Assembly: GCA_964491605.1 (NCBI GenBank)
Contig: CAZBGY010000004.1
Location: 19,799 to 83,798, forward strand
Direction of reading: 5' to 3'
DNA: 64,000 nucleotides
From: DRYS01 sp964491605
GTDB lineage: Archaea > Thermoproteota > CALKCG01 > B24 > DRYS01
Shown here: in pieces, positions 33,099-43,295 of the stretch
Numbering within the stretch: position 1 is the stretch's first letter
How the letters are laid out: every line of letters begins with the position of its first letter
The notes under the pieces: generated by a model
Databases searched by the model: none
What the model was told of the DNA's origin: nothing
Seen by the model: the letters and a program-made list of their open reading frames with translations, nothing else
Translations under genes and position numbers: made by a program

Positions 33099-34919
33099 TT
33101 ACCTCATAGTAGCTCTTAAGGCTTTAGCAGCTTCTCCTAGCTGAGCTTCGTATAGCTTAGCGTACATTCCTCCCCTCCTCAAGAGTTCTAGATGGGATCC
33201 CTCCTCGACTATCCTACCGTTATCAAGGACTATAACCCTATCTGCTAGAAACGTCGTAGATAATCTATGAGCTATTATGATACACGTCCTTCCCTTCAAG
33301 AACATCTTCATAGCCCTCTGCAGGAGGCTCTCAGTATACGGATCCACACTGCTAGTAGCTTCATCCAGTATGACTATCTTCGGATTCCTTATCAAAGCCC
33401 TAGCTATGTTTATGAGCTGCCTCTGACCTACCGATAGGTTAGCTCCTCCTTCAGTTACACGCGTATACAGCCCTTCAGGAAGCCTCTCTACGAGTTCTTC
33501 TAATCCAAGCCTCCTTATAGCTTCGACTATCTCTTCATCTGAGGCATCGGGTTTGCCGTACCTTATATTCTCTATAACCGTATCCTCGAATAATATAGGT
33601 TCCTGAGGTACTAGAGCTGTCTGTCTACGTAGCGATGATATCTTAATATTCCTGAGATCCACCCCATCTATGGCGACTCTACCCTTCTGCGGATCATAGA
33701 GTCTTAAGATTAGATTAGCTAGGGTAGTCTTACCTGCACCGGTAGGCCCTACTACAGCTAGTATCTCCCCTGGATTTATCTTCAGATCGAAATCTTCGAA
33801 AACGGTGGTGCTACCGTAGCTGAAGTATACATGCTCCAGCGATACCTCCCCCCTTTCTATCTCAAAATCTACTGCGTCAGGCATCTCTACGACGGAGGAT
33901 TTAGCATCCAGAAATTCGAATATCCTCTCAGCAGCTGCGAGAGCCGACTGGAATGTATTATAGAATAGAGCGACCATTATAACCGGTCCGAAGAACATCT
34001 CGAGGTAGCTGTAGAAGGCTACTAGGGATCCTATCGTAGCTTCACCTATGGATACTAGGTATCCGCCGTAGACTATGACTAAAGCTATAGCTGCACCCCT
34101 TATCAAGTTCATCAGTGGGTTAATAAGCCCCATAATCCTAGTCGCCCGTATATTAGCTTGCATAACCTCATAACCTATACGGCTGAAGGATTCTATATCT
34201 ATACGCCTCCTTTCGCTGTACGATTGCACCTCCCTTATACCGGATATGCTCTCCTCAACCTTAGATGTAAGCTCCCCCACCTTACTCCGAACAACTCTAT
34301 ACGCAGCTCTACTCCTCTCAGCGATAGTTAAAGCTGTGAAAGCTATTAAAGGTATTAGGAGGCATACGGCTGCGGCTAGCTTCCAGTTTATCGATAGCAT
34401 AGCGATTATAGCACCGGCTATGGTGAAGCTATTGAACAGCGTATCTAGTAGACCTGAAGTAGCGGTTTCACCCACTGTATCGATATCGTTGGTAAACCTT
34501 GAGATAATCTGCCCAGGTTCTACTGATGAGAAGTACCCGTAGTCTAGATACACAGATTTCTCGAACATAAGTGTTCTAAGATCGTATAGCAGCCTCTGGG
34601 TTATCCATGATAACATATAGAATCTGAAGACCCCGGCGCACCAACCCATTAAAACGATCGATGCGAGAAGTATACCATACCGAACTATATTTCCTACATC
34701 GGCAGCCATTATACCCTGATCTATGAGTAGTCGGCCTATATACGGTGTATATAGGTTTAGGATTATCGATAGGCTTGCCGAAGCTAACAGCACGGCTAAC
34801 CTAAGCTTATACCTAACTACGAACGATATTAACCGCTGTATAAGCTTGACGGCAGATTCTCTAGGCTTACCCTTCTCATCCATAGTGATGTATCTATGCA
34901 TAGGCGGAGGGCGAACCAT
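33099..34919 (-). CDS. ABC exporter half-transporter, subunit 2 of a pair
   Basis: 606 residues. Six membrane helices (about 30-330) are followed by a nucleotide-binding domain with Walker A GPTGAGKTT, a Q-loop in PQEPILFED, signature LSVGQRQ, Walker B IVILDEATSSVD and the switch His in IIIAHRLS. The signature is slightly non-standard (LSVGQ for LSGGQ). It starts 5 bases after the end of another half-transporter gene, so the two probably form a heterodimer exporting a lipid, peptide or drug. The substrate cannot be told. Confidence 0.88.
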   Translation of the reverse strand: MVRPPPMHRYITMDEKGKPRESAVKLIQRLISFVVRYKLRLAVLLASASLSIILNLYTPYIGRLLIDQGIMAADVGNIVRYGILLASIVLMGWCAGVFRFYMLSWITQRLLYDLRTLMFEKSVYLDYGYFSSVEPGQIISRFTNDIDTVGETATSGLLDTLFNSFTIAGAIIAMLSINWKLAAAVCLLIPLIAFTALTIAERSRAAYRVVRSKVGELTSKVEESISGIREVQSYSERRRIDIESFSRIGYEVMQANIRATRIMGLINPLMNLIRGAAIALVIVYGGYLVSIGEATIGSLVAFYSYLEMFFGPVIMVALFYNTFQSALAAAERIFEFLDAKSSVVEMPDAVDFEIERGEVSLEHVYFSYGSTTVFEDFDLKINPGEILAVVGPTGAGKTTLANLILRLYDPQKGRVAIDGVDLRNIKISSLRRQTALVPQEPILFEDTVIENIRYGKPDASDEEIVEAIRRLGLEELVERLPEGLYTRVTEGGANLSVGQRQLINIARALIRNPKIVILDEATSSVDPYTESLLQRAMKMFLKGRTCIIIAHRLSTTFLADRVIVLDNGRIVEEGSHLELLRRGGMYAKLYEAQLGEAAKALRATMR

Positions 34920-34923
34920 CCCA

Positions 34924-36690
34924 TCACACCTCCCTAGCTAATAGCTCTTCCTGATGAGCAAACTGGGATGCATAGAGCCTAGCGTATATACCTCCCTTAG
35001 CGAGTAACTCCTCATGTGTGCCATCCTCTACTATTCTCCCGTTATCTAGGACTAGGATTCTATCTGCGAGTTTAAGCGTCGAAAGCCTCTGGGTAACGAT
35101 TATAGCAGTCTTACCTTCTATAAGCTTCTTTAAAGCTTCGACTACTCTAACTTCTGTCTCCGCATCGAGGTTCGAGGTCGGATCGTCTAGTAGCAGGATT
35201 TCGGGGTTCATAAGTATAGCTCTAGCTATAGCGATCCTCTGTCTCTGCCCCCCGGAGAGTGTTACTCCACGTTCGGCTACAGGTGTTTCATAGCCTTGAG
35301 GTAGCTGGGATATGAAGTCGTGGATACCGGCTATACGGGCAGCTTCCACTATATCATCCATCTTAGCGTTAGGTTTACCGTATGCTATATTATCTTTTAT
35401 CGTACCTGAGAATATAAATACATCCTGGTGTACGATACCTATATGCCTCCTCAGCGATGATATCTTAACCTTTCTAATATCCGTACCGTCTATGAGGACC
35501 GAGCCATCCCATGGATCGTAGAATCTAGGTATAAGCTTGAGGATTGTGCTCTTACCGGATCCCGTACCCCCAACTATAGCAACCTTCTCCCCAGGATTTA
35601 TCTTAAACGATATATTCCTTAATACGGGCTTACCTTCTACATACCCGAACGATACATTCCTAAACTCTATAGCCCCTCTAACATCCCTAAGCTCTATAGC
35701 CCCCGGCTCCTCCTTAACTTCAGGTTCTGTATCGAGCACCTCGAAGATTTTACCTGCTGAAACAGCCGCCCTCTTATAGTTCAATATGAAGAAGCCGAAG
35801 GATACTATAGGCCTATTAAGCATCGATAGATAGGTTATGAAAGCTACCAGGTCACCTAAACTCATCATACGGGATACAACCCTTAAACCTCCGTATATAT
35901 ACACTAGAACGCTCGCTACACCTGATAGTAGACCTATGGATGGCCACATAAATGATGAGAATCTAGCGAAGGATATCCTCAGATTATAGACGCTAGTAGC
36001 TTTATCCATATAGTTACCCTTGAATATAGGTTCTAGACCTAATGCTTTAACCACACGCATACCCGCTATATACTCCTTGATCACCGTGTTGAAGCGGCTG
36101 AAAACAGTCCATTGCTCCTCCAATATCGGCGCTATCTTGCTATTGAAGAATACGACGGCTACGGCTAGTACTGGGATGATTATGAAAGCTATCATGGTAA
36201 GCTCTACGTTGATCGTTAGGAGGATCGCTATAGCGATAACAAGAGTTATTATGGAGTGTATTAAGCGTGAGAACGAGAATCCTATGAATCTACCTATAGT
36301 ATCCATATCACCGGTGGTTCTCAGTATTATCTGACCTGTATCGATCCTATCGTAGAATCCGTATGATAGATCCTGTAGATGGCTGTAGAGATCGAGTCTA
36401 AGCCTAAATATAACCTTCTGGGATAGAAGCTCCGAGAAGTATCTATCTAGGAATTCTAAGAAGCCTGATGAAACAAATAGGGCTACGAGTATCGAGGCGT
36501 AATAGGCCATCGCTAATGTATCGAAGCTTCCAACACCTATGAGCGATATTACATAGTTCACGAGATCCCTTACAACCCATGGTATAAGCATACCAGCGGC
36601 GATACCTGCTATACTCACAGTCAAGAATAGCACTAGTACACGCTTCTCCCTAGCCATATACGTGAATAGTCTAGCGATGGGGCCTTTCAA
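34924..36690 (-). CDS. ABC exporter half-transporter, subunit 1 of a pair
   Basis: 588 residues. A type-1 exporter membrane domain (about 15-310) with the conserved DRYFSELLSQKVIFRLR and TGDMDTIGRF coupling segments precedes a nucleotide-binding domain. Walker A is GGTGSGKST, signature LSGGQRQ, Walker B ILLLDDPTSNLD and the H-loop position reads VTQRLS (Gln instead of His). Asp in place of the catalytic Glu after Walker B, and Gln in place of the switch His, mark the degenerate ATP site usual in one half of heterodimeric exporters. It is the first gene of the pair. Confidence 0.88.
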   Translation of the reverse strand: MKGPIARLFTYMAREKRVLVLFLTVSIAGIAAGMLIPWVVRDLVNYVISLIGVGSFDTLAMAYYASILVALFVSSGFLEFLDRYFSELLSQKVIFRLRLDLYSHLQDLSYGFYDRIDTGQIILRTTGDMDTIGRFIGFSFSRLIHSIITLVIAIAILLTINVELTMIAFIIIPVLAVAVVFFNSKIAPILEEQWTVFSRFNTVIKEYIAGMRVVKALGLEPIFKGNYMDKATSVYNLRISFARFSSFMWPSIGLLSGVASVLVYIYGGLRVVSRMMSLGDLVAFITYLSMLNRPIVSFGFFILNYKRAAVSAGKIFEVLDTEPEVKEEPGAIELRDVRGAIEFRNVSFGYVEGKPVLRNISFKINPGEKVAIVGGTGSGKSTILKLIPRFYDPWDGSVLIDGTDIRKVKISSLRRHIGIVHQDVFIFSGTIKDNIAYGKPNAKMDDIVEAARIAGIHDFISQLPQGYETPVAERGVTLSGGQRQRIAIARAILMNPEILLLDDPTSNLDAETEVRVVEALKKLIEGKTAIIVTQRLSTLKLADRILVLDNGRIVEDGTHEELLAKGGIYARLYASQFAHQEELLAREV

Positions 36691-36877
36691 CTCTACCTAT
36701 CACCTAACCTACCTAGGTATATTAGATACTTAACACAGATAGCTGCATACCCCTTCTTAAAGATTTCTCCCAAAATAACCGAGCTAATCGCGGCGAGTCG
36801 TACATAAAAATCTAAGTTCAAGCTTGATCTAGTAAAGAAATAAGATGCGATGAGAGGGGGTTAAGGGGAGTATACCT

Positions 36878-39800
36878 ATGGTTTCACCTAACCTACACTG
36901 CATATTCCGTGGTGGATGCCCTAATTGCGGAGGCGATATATCTGATCTTAGGCTTATCTACGGGCTTCCATGCGATTCATGCTTACCTGGAGATCGATAT
37001 ATCGAATACGCACGCATATTATCTAGGAGTGAGCTGAGGAGGATTATCGTAGATGAGCTTAGACGTAACGGTAAGCTGAAACGGTATGCTAGCATAGCGG
37101 ATCTAGAGGGGGAGCTTGAACATTTCGAGGAAGTATTCTATAGAGGGACTGGCTCGAAGCTTCTAAGTATTCAGAGAAGTTGGGCTAAACAGGTTTTCAA
37201 AGGTAGATCTATAGCTATAGTAGCTCCTACTGGTATGGGTAAAACATCCTTCGGTATAGCACTACTAGCATATTTCGCTTTGAAGGGTATGAAAAGCTAT
37301 ATGATCCTGCCGACCTCTCTTCTAGCACGGCAGGTTTATTCTAGGATAATATCGTTCATAGAGAGGAGCGGATACGGTGGTATAAAGGTTGCAGCCTACC
37401 ATTCTCTCATGACTGAGAAGGAGGCTAGAGAGATGTATGAACGTATACATAGTATGGATTTCGATATACTAGTAACGACCTCGACGTTTCTATCTAGAAA
37501 ATTCGACTTGATAAGAGATGCTAAGTTCGACGTAGTATTCGTGGATGATGTGGATTCCTTCCTGAGGACATCTAAGAATGTGGATAGGGTTTTGAAGCTT
37601 CTAGGATTCCCCGATGAGGTTATCGAAGCCGGGTATAAGATTATCGATGCTAGAAGGAGGTTTAAGAAGGCTTTAACCAGCAGGAGTGGCTTAGAGGATG
37701 CTAGATCCGAGGTTGAGAAGCTTGAGTCCATAATCATAGAGTTTCTCGAGAAGTATAGACCAGGTATACTCGTAGTTTCCGGTGCATCCGTAAGGGCTAA
37801 GCGTAGCAAGAGGGTTATGTTATTCAGGGAGCTTTTAAACTTCGAGTTAGGGGGTAGATTCGAGCTTCTAAGGAATGTAGAGGATCTATACGTTGAGCGC
37901 AGGAGGTCGATCGAAGAGGATACGGCGAACCTTGTAGCTAAGCTCGGCGGTGGAGGCTTAATATTCGTACCGATGGATATGGGTTCAGCTTACGCTGAGA
38001 AGCTTACAGATTATCTTAGGAGTAAGGGTGTAAAAGCTTACGCGTACGTTAAGCCTAGAAGGCGTATACTAGAGGAGTTCGTATCTGGTGTATACGATGT
38101 CCTTGTAGGGGTGGCATCTTTTAGAAGCCCGCTGGCTAGAGGAATAGATCTACCTCAAAGGATAAGGTATGCTATATTCGCCGGGGTGCCTAAGATCCGG
38201 ATAGATTTAGGGCTGGAAGGATTTAAGCCTAGGAGGGTTATGATACTTCTCTCACACCTTAGAGACTATGTTGCGGATGACGAGAAGATGCGGATAGACT
38301 ACTATGTTGCGACTCTACGTAGATACATATCTATGATATCCGTATCCGAGGGTAAGCTTATAGAGGAGGCTATAGCTAGAGGGGACAAACTTGACGGGTT
38401 TCTAGGTAGGATACAGGATATCTACGAGGAAGCAGCTGGGTTTGCTAGGAAGCTTATAGGGAGAGAAGATGTTAGAAAGGCTTTAGAAGAAAGCCCTAGA
38501 CTAGTCTTAGAAGGAGGGGAGAGGCCTACCCTTATAGTACCAGATCCCGTAGGTTATATTCAGGGATCAGGGAGAACCTCTAGACTTTATAGTAGGGGTC
38601 TATCGAAGGGGTTATCGATAGTCATAGTGGATGAGCGTAAAGCTTTCAACGGATTGATGGAGGAGGTTTCATGGTATATAGACGATGTTAGATGGAGGCA
38701 TCTGGAATCCGTAGATCTAGACTCTATATTGAGGCAGATAGATGAGGAGAGAGATTACATAGCTAGGCTTACATCCGGTAAGGTTGAACCGGGTGAAGTT
38801 AAAGATATAGTTACTACGGCTTTACTACTAGTCGAATCTCCGAATAAAGCTAAGACTATAGCTAGATTCTTCGGTAGACCGCTTAAGAAGCGTGTCGGCT
38901 CTCTGACGGTGTACGAGGTAGATACAGGAACCGGGTTCCACCTCAATATAACGGCTTCAGGTGGACATATCTACGATCTGGTTACAGATGTAGGATACCA
39001 TGGAGTGATCGTGGAGGATGGCAGGTATATACCAGTCTACGGATCTTTGAAGAGATGCCCTGAATGCGGAGAGCAGTATACGGATGAGATGGAGATATGC
39101 CCTCGATGCGATGCTAAGCTTATAGATAAAGCTACGATAGTGGAATCTCTAAGGGAGGCTTCCACAGAGGTCGATGTAGTATTCGTGGGTACGGATGCCG
39201 ATTCTGAGGGTGAAAAGATAGGGTGGGATACGGCGTGCATAGTATCACCATATACATCGCGTGTGAGCAGGGTTGAATTCCATGAGATAACTCGGAGAGC
39301 TATACTTGAAGCGTTAAGCAGACCTAGAGAGTTCGATCAAGCTATGGTCGAAGCTCAACTCCTAAGACGTATAGAGGATAGATGGATAGGGTTCGAGCTG
39401 AGTAGCAGAGTTCAGAAGGCTTTCGGTAAGTCCACCTTATCTGCAGGTAGGGTGCAGACAGTCGTCCTAGGATGGGTTGTGGATAGATACGATAAAGCTA
39501 GGGCGAGCATCAAGGACTTTTTCAGGGTAACCTTAGAGAACGGTTTAACAGTCGTATTAGAGAAGCCTAAGATGGAGCGTAAACGTGTGGATGAGCTCGT
39601 AGCGGAGCTGAAAAGGAGCGAAGCCGTAGTAGAATTGGATTCTCTAGAGGAGGTTGAGGTTAAGCCCTACCCACCATTCTCCACTGATACCATGCTTGCA
39701 GAGGCTACGTCTAGCTTAAAACTTTCAGCGGACGATGTTATGAATCTAGCTCAGGAGCTATTCGAGATGGGGTTGATAACGTATCATAGGACAGATAGTG

Positions 39801-40594
39801 TAAGGGTATCGGATGTAGGGAGAAGTATAGCTCAAAGGTATCTTGAGGATAGATTCGGATCAAGGTACGTCGATCTGTTCAAACCTAGGGTATGGAGCAT
39901 GGAAGGAGCTCACGAATGTATAAGGCCTACTAGACCTATAGATACGGATAGGCTTAAACAGCTGACGACTCTACGTATATTAACATTCCCAAGAACTTTA
40001 ACGAAAAACCATTACATGCTATACAAGCTTATCTTCGATAGATTCATAGCAAGCCAGATGAAGGAGGCTAAGGTTATCAAAGCCAGGTATAGAGTGAGAC
40101 TCTTAGACGAAACGCTGGAGGGAGAGGGGTATATTAAGGTGATCGATCCAGGATTCACTATTATAAAGCCTCTTACGTTGCTGCCTGAAAGAGTTGAAGG
40201 TAGGTTTAAGGTAGTGGATCTGCAGTACTGGAGAGGGACTACCGTTAAATTCCATACGGAAAGCGATCTAGTGAGACTTATGAAGGAACGTGGGATCGGT
40301 AGGCCGTCGACATATGCGAAGGTTATCTCGACACTATTCAAGAGGGGATATGTAATTCAGCTACCTAGAGGCTACATTATACCTACCAGCCTGGGTAGGA
40401 GGACGTATGAATACCTGTATAAAGGTTATGCTAGATACGTCTCCGAGGAGACTACACGTAGGCTTGAGGAAGCTATGAAGGCTGTGGAGGAGGGAAGCGC
40501 ATCCTACTTAGACATCTTGAAGGAGCTTGAAGTGGATATAAGGAGTTTAGCTGAGTATCCTGTAATCTACCAGGATTTCGGTGAAGTAAAGTAA
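36878..40594 (+). CDS. rgy: Reverse gyrase
   Basis: 1238 residues. It introduces positive supercoils into DNA and is the hallmark of hyperthermophiles. The N-terminal half is a SF2 helicase-like ATPase preceded by a zinc finger (C14, C17, C32, C35), with Walker A APTGMGKTS at 116-124 and VDDVDS in the DEAD position. The C-terminal half is a type IA topoisomerase: TOPRIM LLVESPNKAKTIARFFG, a second zinc finger (CPECG and CPRCD), and catalytic Y969 in GLITYHRTDS. Length is typical, and both zinc fingers are intact. It is divergent from the ABC exporter pair and followed by the TFE gene. Confidence 0.96.
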   Translation: MVSPNLHCIFRGGCPNCGGDISDLRLIYGLPCDSCLPGDRYIEYARILSRSELRRIIVDELRRNGKLKRYASIADLEGELEHFEEVFYRGTGSKLLSIQRSWAKQVFKGRSIAIVAPTGMGKTSFGIALLAYFALKGMKSYMILPTSLLARQVYSRIISFIERSGYGGIKVAAYHSLMTEKEAREMYERIHSMDFDILVTTSTFLSRKFDLIRDAKFDVVFVDDVDSFLRTSKNVDRVLKLLGFPDEVIEAGYKIIDARRRFKKALTSRSGLEDARSEVEKLESIIIEFLEKYRPGILVVSGASVRAKRSKRVMLFRELLNFELGGRFELLRNVEDLYVERRRSIEEDTANLVAKLGGGGLIFVPMDMGSAYAEKLTDYLRSKGVKAYAYVKPRRRILEEFVSGVYDVLVGVASFRSPLARGIDLPQRIRYAIFAGVPKIRIDLGLEGFKPRRVMILLSHLRDYVADDEKMRIDYYVATLRRYISMISVSEGKLIEEAIARGDKLDGFLGRIQDIYEEAAGFARKLIGREDVRKALEESPRLVLEGGERPTLIVPDPVGYIQGSGRTSRLYSRGLSKGLSIVIVDERKAFNGLMEEVSWYIDDVRWRHLESVDLDSILRQIDEERDYIARLTSGKVEPGEVKDIVTTALLLVESPNKAKTIARFFGRPLKKRVGSLTVYEVDTGTGFHLNITASGGHIYDLVTDVGYHGVIVEDGRYIPVYGSLKRCPECGEQYTDEMEICPRCDAKLIDKATIVESLREASTEVDVVFVGTDADSEGEKIGWDTACIVSPYTSRVSRVEFHEITRRAILEALSRPREFDQAMVEAQLLRRIEDRWIGFELSSRVQKAFGKSTLSAGRVQTVVLGWVVDRYDKARASIKDFFRVTLENGLTVVLEKPKMERKRVDELVAELKRSEAVVELDSLEEVEVKPYPPFSTDTMLAEATSSLKLSADDVMNLAQELFEMGLITYHRTDSVRVSDVGRSIAQRYLEDRFGSRYVDLFKPRVWSMEGAHECIRPTRPIDTDRLKQLTTLRILTFPRTLTKNHYMLYKLIFDRFIASQMKEAKVIKARYRVRLLDETLEGEGYIKVIDPGFTIIKPLTLLPERVEGRFKVVDLQYWRGTTVKFHTESDLVRLMKERGIGRPSTYAKVISTLFKRGYVIQLPRGYIIPTSLGRRTYEYLYKGYARYVSEETTRRLEEAMKAVEEGSASYLDILKELEVDIRSLAEYPVIYQDFGEVK

Positions 40595-40630
40595 ATAACC
40601 GAGATGCTGCATTTAAATATCTAAGGCGAG

Positions 40631-41131
40631 TTGGATAAAACATCCAAACTGTTGGAGATCCTCGTCTCCTCTATAGTCGGTAAGGATGGGGGTAAAATCG
40701 TCAAGCTTTTAGAGGATGGAATACCTAGGACTGTAGAGGAGATAGCCCTTCAGACAGGTATAAGGGCAAGCGATATAAGAAGAGCTCTATACATGTTATC
40801 GAATCTAGCTCTAGCTTCGACTATAAGAGAGTATAGCGGGGGACAGTATGGGATATACCAGTATAAGTGGATACTCCATAAGGAGAGAGTTGAAGGATTC
40901 ATCGCGCAGGAGAAGAAGAAGATACTTAAAAGGCTTAGAGAGAGAATGGAGTTCGAAGAGAATAACCAGTTCTATACATGCGGGAATGATGGATGCCCTA
41001 AGTATACGTTCGACGAAGCTATGGATCTGAACTTCAGATGCGAGAAATGCGGAGATTCGTTGAAACCTATCGATAATAGCAGGCTTAAGGAGATGCTTGC
41101 GAAGAAGATCGAGGAGATCGATAAGGATTAA
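40631..41131 (+). CDS. tfe: Transcription initiation factor TFE, alpha subunit
   Basis: 166 residues. The N-terminal winged helix (about 15-90, with VEEIALQTGIRASDIRRALY) is followed by a charged linker helix (EGFIAQEKKKILKRLRERM) and a C-terminal zinc ribbon with four Cys (YTCGNDGCPKYT and FRCEKCGDSL). It stabilises the open promoter complex with archaeal RNA polymerase. Start is TTG. It is followed after 14 bases by a DUF2110 gene, a pairing seen in other archaea. Confidence 0.93.
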   Translation: MDKTSKLLEILVSSIVGKDGGKIVKLLEDGIPRTVEEIALQTGIRASDIRRALYMLSNLALASTIREYSGGQYGIYQYKWILHKERVEGFIAQEKKKILKRLRERMEFEENNQFYTCGNDGCPKYTFDEAMDLNFRCEKCGDSLKPIDNSRLKEMLAKKIEEIDKD

Positions 41132-41145
41132 TCTGACGGAATGAT

Positions 41146-41886
41146 ATGGTTGTGATACCTACTTCCGGAAGACTCTACGGAGAGTATACGGATAGAGGCT
41201 TAGAATCCTTGAACGCCACCCTTAAGGATCGTTTGAAGGGATTAAAGGTTGATTATAGGATTCTTGTAGATAGGGATGGATGGGTGGATATCGAGCTGGA
41301 GGGGACTGATACGGATGTAGCCGCCAGGCTTGTAGGTAATCTTCTAGGAGTCAGGCCTAGGAATAGAGGTGATCTAGATAGATGCACCACCTGGGTTGGA
41401 CGCGTAGAAGCTATAACAGGTGAAGGTATAGTTATCGATATGAAGCTTATCAAAGTTATAGTAGCTTCAAGGACGGTATCCCTGCAATTGGAGGATAGCT
41501 ATGAGGAGGCTGTAGCTAGGTATGGGCTATACCCTAACGTACCAGTCGAAGTAGCGATATATAAGATGAATAGCGGGGATCGCTATACAGCATGCTTTTC
41601 GGATAACTTTCTAGCTAAGCTGCATGGATGGGGGGTTACCGGGTTGAACAGGATATTGACCACAGGGGTGACATCGAGTATAGTTAGGAGGCATCTTAAA
41701 AGGAGTTATATGGAGAAATATATAGCATACTATGAGAGACTCGGTATACTGGAGCACCATATAGTATGTAAAATCGCTTCGAACCCTTACAGAATAGCTC
41801 AGGCTTTAAGGAGCGTATTGAAGGGTGTAGATATATATGTGGTGAGGCCTAAACCTATAGGCTATCTATCCCTCCTTCATACGTAG
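41146..41886 (+). CDS. DUF2110 family protein
   Basis: 246 residues of an archaeal family known to me as DUF2110, often encoded next to tfe. Segments include GWVDIELEGTDTDVAARLVG, a beta-barrel-like centre (WVGRVEAITGEGIVIDM) and a helical C-terminal part (MEKYIAYYERLGILEHHIV). Its function is unknown; the genomic link suggests transcription or RNA-related work. The 3' end overlaps the convergent phosphatase gene by 21 bases. Confidence 0.65.
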   Translation: MVVIPTSGRLYGEYTDRGLESLNATLKDRLKGLKVDYRILVDRDGWVDIELEGTDTDVAARLVGNLLGVRPRNRGDLDRCTTWVGRVEAITGEGIVIDMKLIKVIVASRTVSLQLEDSYEEAVARYGLYPNVPVEVAIYKMNSGDRYTACFSDNFLAKLHGWGVTGLNRILTTGVTSSIVRRHLKRSYMEKYIAYYERLGILEHHIVCKIASNPYRIAQALRSVLKGVDIYVVRPKPIGYLSLLHT

Positions 41887-42576
41887 GATGAGTTTAGCAG
41901 CTTCGGCGAAACCTTCACCGTTAGATCCGTTCACGGTTAAGCTTGCGTTACGTTTAACATCTTCACTGGCATCCCCTACAGCTATACTAAAGCCTACAAC
42001 CCTGAACATAGGTATGTCATTTTCACTATCACCTACAGCGACTACATCCTCAACTCTCACGTTCATAAGATCTACAGCAACCTTCAAGCCTACACCTTTA
42101 TCTATGCTACGCTCTAGTATGTGGTATGCAAAACCGCTATCCCATAGCTTAAGATCAGGGTAATCCCTTAACACCATATCCACATCCTTCCTATCGATCG
42201 TCCTATCCAACGCTACATCGACGAATCTATATCTGTTACACCAGCTTTCGACTATCCTACCTCCGTAGACCTCCTTCAACCTCCTAAGAGCATCCAGAGC
42301 TCTATCCTTAGATGATAGGATTCTCATAGCACTCCTATACTCGACAACCGCACCTCCCTCACATACTATAGCCCCGCTACATCCCAGATATATCTGGAGG
42401 GCTTTAACTAGAGGGTAAGCGTTACCGGATACCAATATTACCGGTATCCCTTCAGATTCTAGAAGTCTTAAAGCTTCGATAGCCTTCAAGCTAAGCCTAT
42501 AGCTCCTATCGGTTAGTGTTCCATCAATATCTGTCGCTACAGCTTTAACATTGAATCTAGATATAGGAACCACCAT
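41866..42576 (-). CDS. pgp: Phosphoglycolate phosphatase-type HAD hydrolase
   Basis: 236 residues of the archaeal HAD subfamily IIB. The catalytic motif is ATDIDGTLTD (D16 nucleophile, D18), with ILVSGNAYPLVKAL as motif II and VAVGDSENDIPMFRVVG as motif IV. A small C2 cap domain sits between motifs II and III. Closely related archaeal enzymes remove phosphate from phosphoglycolate; other sugar phosphates are possible. It stands alone on its strand. Confidence 0.85.
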   Translation of the reverse strand: MVVPISRFNVKAVATDIDGTLTDRSYRLSLKAIEALRLLESEGIPVILVSGNAYPLVKALQIYLGCSGAIVCEGGAVVEYRSAMRILSSKDRALDALRRLKEVYGGRIVESWCNRYRFVDVALDRTIDRKDVDMVLRDYPDLKLWDSGFAYHILERSIDKGVGLKVAVDLMNVRVEDVVAVGDSENDIPMFRVVGFSIAVGDASEDVKRNASLTVNGSNGEGFAEAAKLILRMKEG

Positions 42577-42627
42577 TTCAAGATACGTTTAAGTCTTTAA
42601 ATTTATCCATTATTATAACCCTATCTG

Positions 42628-43284
42628 ATGATGGCTATGGATGTAGAGTACGCATACAAAATTCTGCACCGTTTGAGGTTAGCTTTCCCTAAGGTTCAAA
42701 TAAAGTTGGAGACAGACCCATTCCGAGGACTCATACTAGCGATACTATCACAGAATACGAGGGATACGCATGCATACACGGCTTATAGGAGTTTAGAGGA
42801 GAGGATAGGCTTATCGATCGAAGATATAGTTAAAGCCGATGAGGAAAGTATAGCTTCAGCTATAAGGCCGGCTGGGTTGCAAAGGGAGAAGGCTAGAAGG
42901 TTGAGGGAGGCTGCTAAGTTTGTAGCCGGGATAGGAGGGGCCTTAAAGTCTATCCTAGATCTACCGTTAGATGAAGCTAGAGCTAAGCTGATGGAGATAG
43001 AGGGTATCGGGAGGAAGACCGCTGATGTGATCCTCCTATTCTACGGTGGTAAACCGGTTATACCTGTAGATACACATGTAAGGAGGGTATCGGCTAGACT
43101 CGGTTTAACAGTTAGGGGAATAGGATATGAGGAGATTAGGAGGGAGCTTGAATCGCTTTATAAGCCTGAAGATTATATGGATGTCCATCTATTATTGATA
43201 GCTCTCGGGAGGAGCTATTGTAGGAGCAGGAAGCCTAGATGCAGCTTATGCCCTGTTAACGATATGTGCCCATCGAGAACTTAG
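42628..43284 (+). CDS. nth: Endonuclease III, DNA glycosylase/AP lyase
   Basis: 218 residues. The helix-hairpin-helix is IEGIGRKTADVIL with catalytic K130, and the catalytic Asp is D148 in VIPVDTHVRR. The C-terminal [4Fe-4S] loop is CRSRKPRCSLCPVNDMC, matching the C-x6-C-x2-C-x5-C consensus exactly. It excises oxidised pyrimidines and cuts abasic sites. The N-terminus begins with two closely spaced Met codons (42628, 42634), either of which could start the protein. Confidence 0.94.
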   Translation: MMAMDVEYAYKILHRLRLAFPKVQIKLETDPFRGLILAILSQNTRDTHAYTAYRSLEERIGLSIEDIVKADEESIASAIRPAGLQREKARRLREAAKFVAGIGGALKSILDLPLDEARAKLMEIEGIGRKTADVILLFYGGKPVIPVDTHVRRVSARLGLTVRGIGYEEIRRELESLYKPEDYMDVHLLLIALGRSYCRSRKPRCSLCPVNDMCPSRT

Positions 43285-43295
43285 ATATAGGCTAG